57,067 nucleotides of DNA from JAUYIW01 sp043818555 (GTDB lineage Bacteria; Patescibacteriota; Patescibacteriia; UBA9934): contig JBDRFP010000012.1 in NCBI GenBank assembly GCA_043818555.1, forward strand, positions 1-57,067. Reading direction: 5' to 3'. The position numbers and the translations under genes are program-made. Positions 33,366 through 41,295 of the stretch are shown piece after piece; the first letter of the stretch is position 1, and each line of letters opens with the position of its first letter. Below the pieces are notes generated by a model that did no database searches, was not told the DNA's origin, and saw only the letters and a list, made by a program, of their open reading frames with translations.

Positions 33366-33510
33366 TGGATCTGCTGGGGGGATTCGAACAGGGGGATGGT
33401 AAGGGGGAATGTCCCCCTTACATGCCGGGGGTGACAGCGAGCGCCAGAGGGGCGCAAGCCCCTATGGGGAGGAGCGACGCGACGGCGTTCGATTCCGATC
33501 ATTGGCTCCA
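33366..33510. mobile_element. Small insertion bounded by a duplicated tRNA 3' end
   Basis: The last ~25 bp of tRNA-Thr, including ATTCCGATCATTGGCTCCA, recur at 33486-33510. Between the copies lie strong hairpins: GTAAGGGGGA/TCCCCCTTAC at 33399-33421 and GGGGC-GCAA-GCCCC near 33450. No protein gene fits. It looks like the scar of a tRNA-targeted element or a mobile palindrome. Confidence 0.5.
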
Positions 33511-33511
33511 C

Positions 33512-33540
33512 AAAATCCCCGAGTTTGCTCGGGGGTTTTG
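33512..33540 (+). terminator. Terminator after tRNA fragment
   Basis: The stem AAATCCCCGAG with a TTTG loop and CTCGGGGG is followed by TTTTG. Confidence 0.75.
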
Positions 33541-33566
33541 TGATGCATCATCACTTTTGCCTAGAA

Positions 33567-33595
33567 TTGACAAAACTCAATTTTAAGCGTAGATT
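33567..33595 (+). promoter_or_regulatory. Putative rlmN promoter
   Basis: TTGACA, a 17-bp spacer and TAGATT. Its -10 box touches the start of the long inverted repeat, so the message would begin inside that element. Confidence 0.7.
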
Positions 33596-33763
33596 AAAGG
33601 GCCTGCCACCGAATACTCTTTTGAGCATAAATTCCAGAAATTCGAGTAGATTTCTTCAAAGATTTTTGAGGAAATGCCGTAGCATTGGCGAAAAAACATT
33701 TGGAGGAATATGCCGAATTTATGGGATTTAGGCCAAATACGGTATTTGGCGACAGGCCCTTAA
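33594..33763. mobile_element. 170-bp MITE-like imperfect palindrome
   Basis: The ends are TTAAAGGGCCTGCC and GGCGACAGGCCCTTAA. The arms match with mismatches over roughly 70-80 bp each (for example AAATTCC-GAAATTCG against its complement on the other side), so the whole element folds into one long hairpin. No coding capacity. It ends about 17 bp before the rlmN start. Confidence 0.7.
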
Positions 33764-33780
33764 AGCCTTGAAAGATAAAT

Positions 33781-34818
33781 ATGACTAATATTTCCCGCGC
33801 TGAAACAATCAAATCACTCTTTCCAAAAGAGCCGGATTTTCGTTTAAAACAAATCGAAACAGCATTGTTTCAAAAAGATGTTAAGGACTGGTCGGACATT
33901 TCAACTCTTCCAGCCGCCATGCGCGAAACGCTTAGCAAGGAGATCCCGTTTACTTCGCTAGAGGTGGAAGATATTTATTCAAACAAAGCTGACTATACCT
34001 TCAAGGCCATTGCACGAGTCGCGACAGGAGAAGAAATCGAAACCGTTATGATGAAGAATTCGCGCGGTCACTTTACCATTTGCGTTTCTTCTCAAATTGG
34101 CTGCGCCATGAAGTGCGCATTTTGCGCAACAGGAAAAATGGGGCTCACTAGAAATTTAGAAGCAGACGAAATAGTTGATCAATACAGAGTGTGGCAGACA
34201 TTTCTTGCCAACCGCCCAGAATTACCTCAGTTTATTAGTAACATTGTCTACATGGGCATGGGAGAACCAATGGCAAATTATGAAAATGTTAAACAGAGTT
34301 TAAATTGTATTCTTGAAAATACCGAAATCGGAAAAACTCATATTACTGTGTCGAGCGTCGGAGTGATCCCACGACTGGAGATGCTTTTGAGCGACCCTGA
34401 TTGGCCGCATGTTCGTATGGCGATTTCACTTCACAGCGCGGACGAGAAAACTCGAAAAGAAATTATGCCAACATCCTACGACGATTTTCTTCCCAAGTTG
34501 GCAGATTGGAGTAGGCGATATTTAGAGCGTTTTGGGAACAGGCGACATCATTTAACTTTTGAATATGTGATGCTTAAAGATGTTAACGACACACCGCACC
34601 ATGCAAAGTTGCTTGCTAAATTTTCAAACTCCATTGGAGATGTGCGCGTGAATTTGATTCCTTACAACTTTACCGATTGCGGATTCCAAAGCAGTACAAA
34701 AGAAACAATCACAGCGTTTTATGAAGCGCTTGAAAAACACGGAGTAACAACAACGGTTCGAAAATCGCAGGGAGAAGACATTTCCGCAGCCTGCGGCCAA
34801 TTGATAAAGAATGCCTGA
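33781..34818 (+). CDS. rlmN: 23S rRNA (adenine2503-C2)-methyltransferase RlmN
   Basis: A radical-SAM enzyme that methylates A2503 of 23S rRNA and A37 of some tRNAs. The 345-residue product has the cluster motif C108-x3-C112-x2-C115 in GCAMKCAFCATG, the NIVYMGMGEPMANYENV strand, SLHSADEKTR, and the C-terminal Cys338 in ISAACGQL needed for the methyl transfer mechanism. No Shine-Dalgarno is obvious. The promoter lies across a 170-bp palindromic element, which gives a long foldable leader. Confidence 0.96.
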   Translation: MTNISRAETIKSLFPKEPDFRLKQIETALFQKDVKDWSDISTLPAAMRETLSKEIPFTSLEVEDIYSNKADYTFKAIARVATGEEIETVMMKNSRGHFTICVSSQIGCAMKCAFCATGKMGLTRNLEADEIVDQYRVWQTFLANRPELPQFISNIVYMGMGEPMANYENVKQSLNCILENTEIGKTHITVSSVGVIPRLEMLLSDPDWPHVRMAISLHSADEKTRKEIMPTSYDDFLPKLADWSRRYLERFGNRRHHLTFEYVMLKDVNDTPHHAKLLAKFSNSIGDVRVNLIPYNFTDCGFQSSTKETITAFYEALEKHGVTTTVRKSQGEDISAACGQLIKNA

Positions 34819-34833
34819 AGTTAAGCTGGAATC

Positions 34834-34866
34834 CCCCTGCTGAAAAATTGCCCAGCAGGGGTTTTG
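34834..34866 (+). terminator. Terminator of rlmN
   Basis: A 9-bp stem CCCCTGCTG/CAGCAGGGG followed by TTTTG. Confidence 0.9.
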
Positions 34867-34882
34867 TGATACAATTGACGAT

Positions 34883-35128
34883 ATGAAAAATCGAAAAAAA
34901 ATCTTGTCAGGCTTGGTTATTATCATTACCATCGCCGCAATCCTGATAAATCATACAGGATGCGCCGTAGTTGACGACACTACCGGTGAATGTTTGTCGT
35001 ACTCTTCCTACGACGATACATTTGCCACAACTCGACGGAATCTAGTTGACATATCCCTTGTTGCGCTCGTAATCCTAATGGCCGCCGGGCATCGTCCGAG
35101 AAAATCAAAACAACCAATTTCTAAATAA
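34883..35128 (+). CDS. Small membrane protein, possible lipoprotein
   Basis: The 81-residue product has one hydrophobic segment at ~8-25 ending in NHTGCAVV, which could be a lipobox, and a second at ~55-70 before a basic tail. TACAAT at 34870-34875 ends seven bases before the ATG, so a leaderless transcript is likely. No family is recognised. Confidence 0.6.
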   Translation: MKNRKKILSGLVIIITIAAILINHTGCAVVDDTTGECLSYSSYDDTFATTRRNLVDISLVALVILMAAGHRPRKSKQPISK

Positions 35129-35142
35129 CCCAAATAAAAATT

Positions 35143-35167
35143 ACCGAGCCGGTCTCGGTAATTTTTT
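35143..35167. terminator. Bidirectional terminator
   Basis: The ACCGAG/CTCGGT stem is followed by seven T residues on the plus strand. It also overlaps the end of the convergent gene. Confidence 0.8.
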
Positions 35168-35523
35168 TACTTGCTCGCTAATCTTTCCGCATCAGACCTA
35201 TGTTGTCTAAGCTTAACTATCCTTCCCCTTAATCGAGCGTTGACCTTCAACAAATTATTGACCTCTTCCATGGTCAAATTAAGCTTGCCCTGTTCTCCTA
35301 GCTCCAAAAGCCTTTCATTTTCCTCCAGTGTATGTTCAAGATTGGCAAGACTCGAGTCTGCGGGCATCTCTAACCTCTTCAAACTTAAACCGGTTTCGAC
35401 CCGTAGCTCCGGCTCAGGCTTTCGCTCTCGACTCTGAACTCGTTTCATTCTAGATTCAGCAGACTCGAAACCAATCACATGCCCTTGCTCACCTCCAATT
35501 TGCTCTCCCGGTTGTCTAATCAT
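35167..35523 (-). CDS. Helical protein of unknown function, paralogue of 37.1-37.5 kb gene
   Basis: The 118-residue product is basic at its N-terminus (SRMKRVQSRERKPEPE) and then helical: LANLEHTLEENERLLELGEQ, LTMEEVNNLLKVNARLRGRIVKLRQ, a probable coiled coil. It has no signal or span. Its homologue lies 1.9 kb away on the other side of the Pif1-like helicase gene, in the same orientation, but carries a stop codon in mid-frame. The function is unknown. Confidence 0.65.
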   Translation of the reverse strand: MIRQPGEQIGGEQGHVIGFESAESRMKRVQSRERKPEPELRVETGLSLKRLEMPADSSLANLEHTLEENERLLELGEQGKLNLTMEEVNNLLKVNARLRGRIVKLRQHRSDAERLASK

Positions 35524-35631
35524 AAATCATTTCTACTAATCGATTATATCAATAATCTACCAAAACATAAAATATCTCCGATAATTTATCGTCCCTGAGG
35601 ATTTTTGTGCTAGAATAGACAAGCTAATGCG

Positions 35632-37032
35632 ATGACCATGAAAAAACCCAAAAAGAATAAGTGGCCTAAGAAGGCTGTGGTGAATTCAAAGTTCCAAAAA
35701 TCGACCGCGCCTTTGGCAAAAGACATCCTTGGAAAAGATATTGTAATCACACAAGAATTCACAGACGCCTTTGACGCCTTTGAAAACACGGGCAATCATA
35801 TTTTCCTAACTGGCCGCGCAGGAACCGGAAAGTCAACTTTGCTGAAATACTTCAGGTCAAAAACAAACAAGAAACATGTTGTTCTTGCCCCAACCGGCGT
35901 TGCTGCGCTAAATGTTAAGGGTCAGACAATTCATTCGTTCTTTGGTTTCCACCCGAAAATCTCGCCACACCTTGTTCGCAAAGCCCAGCAGGAAAGCCTA
36001 AGCATATTTCAAAATCTTGAAGCGGTCGTAATTGATGAAATCTCAATGGTGCGCGCTGATTTGCTTGACTGCGTTGACAAGGCGCTTCGGCTGAATCGAG
36101 GTAGACTAAAAGAGGCCTTTGGCGGCGTGCAGATGATTTTTATTGGCGACTTATTTCAGCTACCACCTGTTGTAACAAAAGAGGACGGCGGTCGATTTGA
36201 ATCTGAATACACTTCGCCCTACTTTTTTTCATCAAGCGCGATTGCTCACACGCAAATCCGCATAATCGAACTTCATAAAGTTCACAGACAAAAAGAAAAA
36301 GAGTTTATTGATCTTCTGAACAACATTCGCTCCGGAGAGCTTCGGGCAGGAGATGTTGAGGTCTGGAATCGTCGCCATGATCCATTTTTCGACCCCACAG
36401 AAGAATCTGATTATATTGTTCACCTAACTACCACAAATAAAATGGCTGCAGCGCGTAACGATTTTGAACTGAATAAACTCAACGGAAAAGAGTGGACTCT
36501 AAAAGCGCAATCAATGGGAGAGCTTGGCATTCGCAAAATGCCGTCTGACCCGACAATCAAAGTCAAGGAAGGCTCGCGCATAATGTTTACCACAAACGAC
36601 CCAACCAGACGCTGGGTCAATGGGACTCTTGGAACAATCAAAAGAATTAAGAAAAGTGGCCTTAGTAAAATCCCAATTCTTGAAGTCGACCTGGAAGATG
36701 GTAAAAGTGTTGAAGTTGGCCAGCATAAGTGGGAAGTATTTGAATACGATTTCAATGGCGAAAGCTACGAAGAAGGCGTTGTTGGGTCTTACTCGCAGTT
36801 CCCTATTGCTCTTGCATGGGCGGTTACAATTCATAAGGCGCAGGGCAAGACTTTTGATAAGGTGCTGGTCGATGTCGGCTGGGGCGCTTTTGCGCACGGG
36901 CAGATGTATGTTGCGCTGAGTCGCTGTACAAAACTGGAAGGCATTACATTGTTAAAACCTTTCCATCCAAAAGATGTAATTGTAGACCAAGCTGTACTCG
37001 ATTTTATGGCTTATAATTCGTGCCAAGGATAA
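35632..37032 (+). CDS. Pif1-like DNA helicase
   Basis: A 466-residue SF1B helicase of the Pif1/RRM3 group, which unwinds 5' to 3' and resolves structured DNA. Walker A GRAGTGKST is at 61-69, APTGVAALNV follows, Walker B VVIDEISM is at 132-139, then IGDLFQLPPVV, and near the C-terminus the family's VTIHKAQGKTFDKV and YVALSRC. A basic N-terminal tail of about 30 residues precedes the domain. TAGAAT at 35611-35616 lies 15 nt before the ATG, giving at most a very short leader. It is convergent with both small paralogues. Confidence 0.93.
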   Translation: MTMKKPKKNKWPKKAVVNSKFQKSTAPLAKDILGKDIVITQEFTDAFDAFENTGNHIFLTGRAGTGKSTLLKYFRSKTNKKHVVLAPTGVAALNVKGQTIHSFFGFHPKISPHLVRKAQQESLSIFQNLEAVVIDEISMVRADLLDCVDKALRLNRGRLKEAFGGVQMIFIGDLFQLPPVVTKEDGGRFESEYTSPYFFSSSAIAHTQIRIIELHKVHRQKEKEFIDLLNNIRSGELRAGDVEVWNRRHDPFFDPTEESDYIVHLTTTNKMAAARNDFELNKLNGKEWTLKAQSMGELGIRKMPSDPTIKVKEGSRIMFTTNDPTRRWVNGTLGTIKRIKKSGLSKIPILEVDLEDGKSVEVGQHKWEVFEYDFNGESYEEGVVGSYSQFPIALAWAVTIHKAQGKTFDKVLVDVGWGAFAHGQMYVALSRCTKLEGITLLKPFHPKDVIVDQAVLDFMAYNSCQG

Positions 37033-37061
37033 CGCTGGCAGAAAAGATCAAACAAAAAAAC

Positions 37062-37088
37062 CACCGACGCTTGGCCGGTGATTTTTTT
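37062..37088. terminator. Bidirectional terminator
   Basis: A short stem CACCG/CGGTG with seven T residues on each strand's downstream side, between convergent genes. Confidence 0.7.
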
Positions 37089-37089
37089 A

Positions 37090-37458
37090 TTATTTTGCTG
37101 CTGCGGCCGCAGCCCCTTTCGCCTTGTTGAGCTTCACAATATCTTTCCTTAATCGAGCATTCACCTTGAGCAAATTGTTAACCTCATCCATTGTAAGATC
37201 CATTATATTCTGCTCGCCAAGCGCAAGTAGCTTTTCATTTTCTACCAGCGTTTACTCTAAAGTTGCAAGGCTTTTATCTTTTGGGAGTTCTACCTTCTTC
37301 AAACTCAAGCCGGTTTCAGTCTGTAGCGTTGGATCGGGCTTGCGTTCGCGACTCTGGATTCGTTTCTTCTGCGACGCAGTAGACTCAAAACCAATAACCT
37401 GCTCCTGTCCTTTACCTGCTCCCGGTTGCGGTCGGATTTGTTCGATAATAGATCTCAA
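37090..37458 (-). pseudogene. Paralogue of 35.2-kb gene broken by an in-frame TAA
   Basis: Reading 123 codons from ATG 37458 gives a protein matching its neighbour throughout: RKPDPTLQTETGLSLKK, then after the stop TLVENEKLLALGEQ, LTMDEVNNLLKVNARLRKDIVKL and a poly-Ala tail. Codon 69 (37254-37252) is TAA where the paralogue has His. The frame is otherwise intact on both sides, so the mutation is recent, or the stop is read through. Confidence 0.8.
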
Positions 37459-37474
37459 TTATTTCAGCAATGAT

Positions 37475-37720
37475 TTATTTATACGTCTCTTCGTTTCGTA
37501 ATTTGATATTTAAAATTATCACTTTTTTATTTGAAACTTGGAAAAAAACTCGAAATCTGCCAGCGCGAACTCTGTAGCACTGCAAGGATTTAATTTTTTT
37601 GATTTTTAATCCGGCCAAATCCCCGGCAATCAGTTGCTCAATAAGCTTCTTTAACTTGTCCCGTTCTTTCTTTCTGACTTTTCTTAAAAGTTTTTTGACC
37701 TTGTCCATAGATCGAATCAA
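37475..37720 (-). CDS. RelE/ParE-superfamily toxin
   Basis: The 81-residue product fits the RelE fold: a basic helical N-terminus with KKERDKLKKLIEQLIAGDL, then strands KIKSLQCYRVRAGRFRVFFQV and VIILNIKLRNEETY with the conserved R-x-G-x-xR arrangement. RelE toxins cleave mRNA on the ribosome. ATG overlaps the stop of the antitoxin gene (ATGA), indicating coupled translation. Confidence 0.8.
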   Translation of the reverse strand: MIRSMDKVKKLLRKVRKKERDKLKKLIEQLIAGDLAGLKIKKIKSLQCYRVRAGRFRVFFQVSNKKVIILNIKLRNEETYK

Positions 37721-37962
37721 CCAATATCTTCGAGAATTTGTAAAAACTTTCCTGCCTCAATCCCATTACCTTTATTGTCACGATCAGCGCTAAAAACAGT
37801 TACCCACTTATCATCATTTTCAAGGTCGTCGAGGTCAATTGGAGTAATTTCCAACTTTCCTGCTGTTTCTTTTATCAAGTACTGATTAGTGTCAAAATTT
37901 TTCCGCCATTTAGCCGGTAATGTAATCTGACCTTTGGTTGTAGCTTTTGCTATTGTAGCCAT
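37717..37962 (-). CDS. AbrB-type antitoxin paired with RelE-like toxin
   Basis: The 81-residue product has an N-terminal AbrB/MazE DNA-binding hairpin (ATTKGQITLPAKWRKNF) and an acidic tail. Pairing an AbrB-type antitoxin with a RelE-type toxin is a known mix-and-match arrangement. A 15-bp perfect palindrome lies four bases upstream of the ATG, the probable operator. Confidence 0.82.
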   Translation of the reverse strand: MATIAKATTKGQITLPAKWRKNFDTNQYLIKETAGKLEITPIDLDDLENDDKWVTVFSADRDNKGNGIEAGKFLQILEDIG

Positions 37963-37966
37963 ATTG

Positions 37967-37981
37967 GAATGTATTACATTC
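37967..37981. promoter_or_regulatory. Palindromic operator of the RelE/AbrB operon
   Basis: The perfect palindrome GAATGTATTACATTC directly upstream of the antitoxin ATG. It has the same N7-T-N7 form and position as the MazEF palindrome, but a different sequence. Confidence 0.6.
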
Positions 37982-38034
37982 TTACTTTACCACGCCATGA
38001 ACTTAATGTCAAAGTTTATCTATGCAAAAATAAA

Positions 38035-38067
38035 CACCCCCGCTGCGATCTAGGATTGCTGCAGGGG
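38035..38067 (-). terminator. Terminator of 107-residue protein gene
   Basis: The stem CCCCTGC...GCGGGGG with CAGC/GCAG-type continuation is followed by TGTTTATTTT on the minus strand. It has the same style as the RNA-cluster terminators. Confidence 0.8.
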
Positions 38068-38076
38068 TAGTTGGGG

Positions 38077-38400
38077 TCAGTCCGTAGGGTAGGTGCGACG
38101 GAGCCACTCGATGGTGCCAGCGACCATGTCGCGCGACTCGTCGCAACGACACTTGTAAACAAGCTCTCTCAGGGCGTCGAACAAGTTTGGCACTACGTCG
38201 ATCACATCTCTCTCCGGAATGGTCACTCCGACCACTCGAGCACACAGCTCGCGTACGACTGCACGCTCCACGTCTGGCCGTTGCCCCACAGGGACTTTGC
38301 CAAATCCTTGCACTGCCACCGCCACCAGTCGACCGGCAGTCTTCACATGCGCCGGCTTGGGCTTGGCGTTGAAGTCTAGATCAAGGCTCAAGTTACCCAT
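38077..38400 (-). CDS. Small protein of unknown function (107 residues)
   Basis: An autonomous cassette gene: promoter TTGACA-N17-TAAGTT, leader with GGAGG and a G+C-rich frame. The product begins LSLDLDFNAKPKPAHV and continues with amphipathic helices (RPDVERAVVRELCARVVGV, VVPNLFDALRELVYKC). No signal, span or known motif is seen. It is divergent from typA, with -35 boxes only about 20 bp apart. Confidence 0.7.
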   Translation of the reverse strand: MGNLSLDLDFNAKPKPAHVKTAGRLVAVAVQGFGKVPVGQRPDVERAVVRELCARVVGVTIPERDVIDVVPNLFDALRELVYKCRCDESRDMVAGTIEWLRRTYPTD

Positions 38401-38436
38401 CTTTCCTCCTTTCTCGAGCTTGTTGATCGAGCCGGC

Positions 38437-38465
38437 AACTTAACACGCTACTGAACATGTGTCAA
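38437..38465 (-). promoter_or_regulatory. Promoter of 107-residue protein gene
   Basis: TTGACA at 38465-38460, a 17-bp spacer and TAAGTT at 38442-38437. Confidence 0.8.
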
Positions 38466-38484
38466 GCCTTGCAACCTAGAAATA

Positions 38485-38513
38485 TTGACATAAAACGCGA
38501 ATTCGACTATACT
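38485..38513 (+). promoter_or_regulatory. typA promoter, leaderless type
   Basis: TTGACA, a 17-bp spacer and TATACT. The -10 box ends nine bases before the ATG, so transcription would start within about 3 nt of the start codon. Confidence 0.8.
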
Positions 38514-38522
38514 CCGCGAGTT

Positions 38523-40325
38523 ATGGATTTCCGAAACATTGCAATCATTGCTCACGTTGACCACGGCAAAACAACCTTGGTCGATGCCATGCTCCAGCAG
38601 TCTGGGGCGTTTTCTGAACGCGATGTTATTGAGGACAGGGTGATGGATTCTAACGATCAGGAAAAGGAACGCGGCATTACGATTTATTCAAAAAATGCAT
38701 CAATTCAGATTGGCGATGTTAAAGTGAATATTGTCGATACTCCGGGGCACGCAGACTTTGGCTCTGAAGTTGAGCGCGTGCTACGCATGGTCGATTCAGT
38801 TTTGCTACTTGTTGACGCTTACGAAGGCCCAATGCCACAGACTAAGTTTGTGTTGCGCAAAGCTCTCGAGCTTGGACTCAGGCCAATTGTTGTAATTAAC
38901 AAGATCGACAAACCATCTGCCCGACCGGACGCGGTGCTAAACATGGTTTTTGATTTGTTTACCGAACTTGGCGCAAACGAAGATCAACTTGATTTTTCTT
39001 ATATTTACACAAACGCCAAGCGAGGCATCGCGCTAGCCGACCCGGCAGATACCGGAGACAACTTCCAGCCTCTGTTCGATCTTATTTTACGAGTTGTCCC
39101 AAGCGCGCCAAGCAATGTTAATGCCCCGGCACGATTTCAGCCGGTAAATCTTGCCTACGACAAATTCGTTGGCAGAATGGCAACCGGGCGCATTCTTGAA
39201 GGCACGCTAAAGGTTGGCATGCCGGTTACTGTGATTAAACTCGACGGCTCGCGCGAAAAGCATAAAATTACAAAAATTCTTACAAGCCAGGGGCTGGCCA
39301 AGATTGAAGTTCAGGAAGCCATTGCAGGCGACATTGTTTCAATTGCCGGAATTCCAAATATTAATGTCGGAGAAACAATTGCCGAAAATCCAAAAGCGGA
39401 CGCGCTCGACGCAATCAAAATCGACAGGCCAACCCTAACCATGGACTTTTTGGTAAATAACTCGCCGTTTGCAGGACGCGAAGGTACGCTTGTAACATCA
39501 CGCCAGATTCATGAGCGCCTCAAGCGAGAACTTGAAACAAACGTTGGGTTAAAGATTGATTTTCCAGAAGGATCTGATGTTTTCCATGTAAGCGGCCGTG
39601 GTGAAATGCATCTTGCTGTACTAATCGAGACTATGCGACGCGAAGGTTACGAATTGCAAGTTTCTCAGCCGCAGGCGATTATTCGGGAAGTAAACGGAAT
39701 TATGGAAGAGCCGTACGAAATTGCAATAATCGATGTACCGGACGATTTGGCAGGCGCAGTGATTGAGGCCCTTGGGAAACGAAAGGGAGAAATGACATCC
39801 ATAACCAGCGAAAACGGATCAACTCGCCTGGAGTACTCTATTCCAACACGAGGCCTGCTTGGGTATCGAACCGAGTTTATGACATCAACAAGGGGCGAAG
39901 GAACTCTTTCGCATATCTTTTCACACAACGGCCCGCACAAAGGCGACATTGAACGCAGAACCACAGGATCGATGATTTCCGGTTTTAATGGCAAGGCGCT
40001 CGCATTCGCGCTCAATAACCTGCAACAGCGCGGCGCGTTGTTTATTGGCCCGGGTGCGGAAGTGTACGAGGGGATGGTGATTGGAACAAGCGCTAAAGAA
40101 TCAATGGTTGTGAATCCAATCAAAGGCAAACACTTGACCAACATGAGGTCCAGTGGAGCAGATGACGCAATCAACTTGACTCCCCCGCTCGACATGAACT
40201 TGGAACGCGCGCTTGAATACATTGACGCAGATGAATATGTGGAAGTAACGCCAAAAAATATTCGTATTCGAAAACGTTATTTAAACGAAGCCGAACGCAA
40301 GCGCAACACGCCGAAAAAGAAATAA
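38523..40325 (+). CDS. typA: TypA/BipA ribosome-associated GTPase
   Basis: The 600-residue translational GTPase starts at ATG 38523 (MDFRNIAIIAHVDHG); upstream in-frame starts would lie in the promoter. G1 is AHVDHGKTT, G2 lies in RGITI, G3 is DTPGHADFG and G4 is NKID. The C-terminal half has EF-G-like domains and the BipA-specific RGLLGYRTEFMTSTRGEG segment. It acts in 50S assembly and stress adaptation. Confidence 0.96.
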   Translation: MDFRNIAIIAHVDHGKTTLVDAMLQQSGAFSERDVIEDRVMDSNDQEKERGITIYSKNASIQIGDVKVNIVDTPGHADFGSEVERVLRMVDSVLLLVDAYEGPMPQTKFVLRKALELGLRPIVVINKIDKPSARPDAVLNMVFDLFTELGANEDQLDFSYIYTNAKRGIALADPADTGDNFQPLFDLILRVVPSAPSNVNAPARFQPVNLAYDKFVGRMATGRILEGTLKVGMPVTVIKLDGSREKHKITKILTSQGLAKIEVQEAIAGDIVSIAGIPNINVGETIAENPKADALDAIKIDRPTLTMDFLVNNSPFAGREGTLVTSRQIHERLKRELETNVGLKIDFPEGSDVFHVSGRGEMHLAVLIETMRREGYELQVSQPQAIIREVNGIMEEPYEIAIIDVPDDLAGAVIEALGKRKGEMTSITSENGSTRLEYSIPTRGLLGYRTEFMTSTRGEGTLSHIFSHNGPHKGDIERRTTGSMISGFNGKALAFALNNLQQRGALFIGPGAEVYEGMVIGTSAKESMVVNPIKGKHLTNMRSSGADDAINLTPPLDMNLERALEYIDADEYVEVTPKNIRIRKRYLNEAERKRNTPKKK

Positions 40326-40328
40326 ACC

Positions 40329-40359
40329 AAAAACCGCCTTCGAGGAGCGGTTTTTGGTT
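40329..40359. terminator. Bidirectional terminator
   Basis: The stem AAAAACCGC/GCGGTTTTT lies between typA and the convergent DUF378 gene. Confidence 0.9.
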
Positions 40360-40365
40360 TACAGC

Positions 40366-40557
40366 CTACTTCTTGGCAAAAACCATATAGAGCTTGTAAA
40401 GACCGGCTAGACCGACAAGCGCGTAGATAACGCGCGAAATGCCGGACATGTCGCCGAAGATTGCGGCCACTAGGTCAAAGCTAAAGAAGCCGACCAAGCC
40501 CCAGTTGAGCGCTCCGACGATCACAAGGATCGCCACGAGCCACCCAAACCAATTCAT
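40366..40557 (-). CDS. DUF378 family small membrane protein
   Basis: The 63-residue product has two membrane spans with the family's WLVAILVIVGALNWGLVGFF and a second helix VIYALVGLAGLYKLY. The function is unknown. GGAGG lies 11 bases before ATG 40557 and only two before an earlier ATG at 40566, so I prefer the former. It is one of the few core-like genes here with a clear Shine-Dalgarno. Confidence 0.88.
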   Translation of the reverse strand: MNWFGWLVAILVIVGALNWGLVGFFSFDLVAAIFGDMSGISRVIYALVGLAGLYKLYMVFAKK

Positions 40558-40798
40558 CTTATGCATATCCTCCAGGTTAATGAATTAAGATGTATAAAGT
40601 ATAGCAGAGTTTATCAGCTTACCGCTCCGAATTATCCCCAGTGTTATTTTTTAGCTTAAGCTCGACTAGATCAAGCTCATTCTGGTACAATGGAATTAGC
40701 GAAAGTGATTTAGTTATTGAGTGACTGAGTGGTTAAGCGATCCGACAATAAACCTCGCTCCTACATTCCGTATAATCCGTAAATCCGTAACGAAACCC

Positions 40799-41173
40799 AT
40801 GTCAAAAGGATTTCATTTCAAACGTGACGAGTTCAAAAAATCACGCGGTGGGTGGTCGCGGATTTTGGAGTTGTACTGCGCAAAATGTGATGAGTTAGTG
40901 TTGTTTTATCAAAAAGATGGCCGAGGATCTTTGAAGCGGCTGTATCTTGATAGAATTATGGCGCCGGATAGGATTAGTCGATACGGATTGATCTGCCAGA
41001 TTGGCGATGTGCCCAATTTGACATGTAAAAAATGCGGCGAGTTACTTGGAACGCCGATAATATTCAAAAAAGAAAAGCGCAAGGCGTTTAGGCTGTACCA
41101 AGACTCGACGACGCATAAAATCGTAAAATCCCGCGACGCCGGAGGAAAACTGCAAATGACACTTGAAATTTAA
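40799..41173 (+). CDS. Zinc-ribbon protein of unknown function
   Basis: The start at ATG 40799 begins MSKGFHFKRDEF; earlier in-frame codons read through a CCGTAA-type repeat tract. The 124-residue product has CAKC and CKKC about 65 residues apart, which could form one split zinc site, and is strongly basic with a C-terminal FKKEKRKAFRLY segment. Nucleic-acid binding is plausible. The family is not recognised. Confidence 0.7.
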   Translation: MSKGFHFKRDEFKKSRGGWSRILELYCAKCDELVLFYQKDGRGSLKRLYLDRIMAPDRISRYGLICQIGDVPNLTCKKCGELLGTPIIFKKEKRKAFRLYQDSTTHKIVKSRDAGGKLQMTLEI

Positions 41174-41205
41174 TCGACCCTCATTGGGTCGGTTTTGTTA
41201 TTGCC

Positions 41206-41282
41206 AGGTTTCAGAGGTCTCAAAGGTTTCAAAGGTTCACAGTTCATAGTTCACAGTTCATAGTTAATCGCCTACTTACTCT
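41206..41282. repeat. Degenerate intergenic repeat tract
   Basis: Words AGGTTTCAAAGG, then GTTCACAGTTCATA twice, then CTACTTACT. Comparable tracts with different words occur at many spacers in this window. Confidence 0.65.
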
Positions 41283-41295
41283 CGCGATTTAAAAA

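Noticed and set aside
33365..33586. Plus-strand open frame of 73 codons after tRNA-Thr
   Set aside because: It covers hairpins, a tRNA fragment and a terminator, with no ribosome binding site or plausible composition.
37252..37254. Alternative genetic code at the in-frame TAA
   Set aside because: TAA ends many other genes here normally; recoding known in some Patescibacteria concerns TGA, not TAA.
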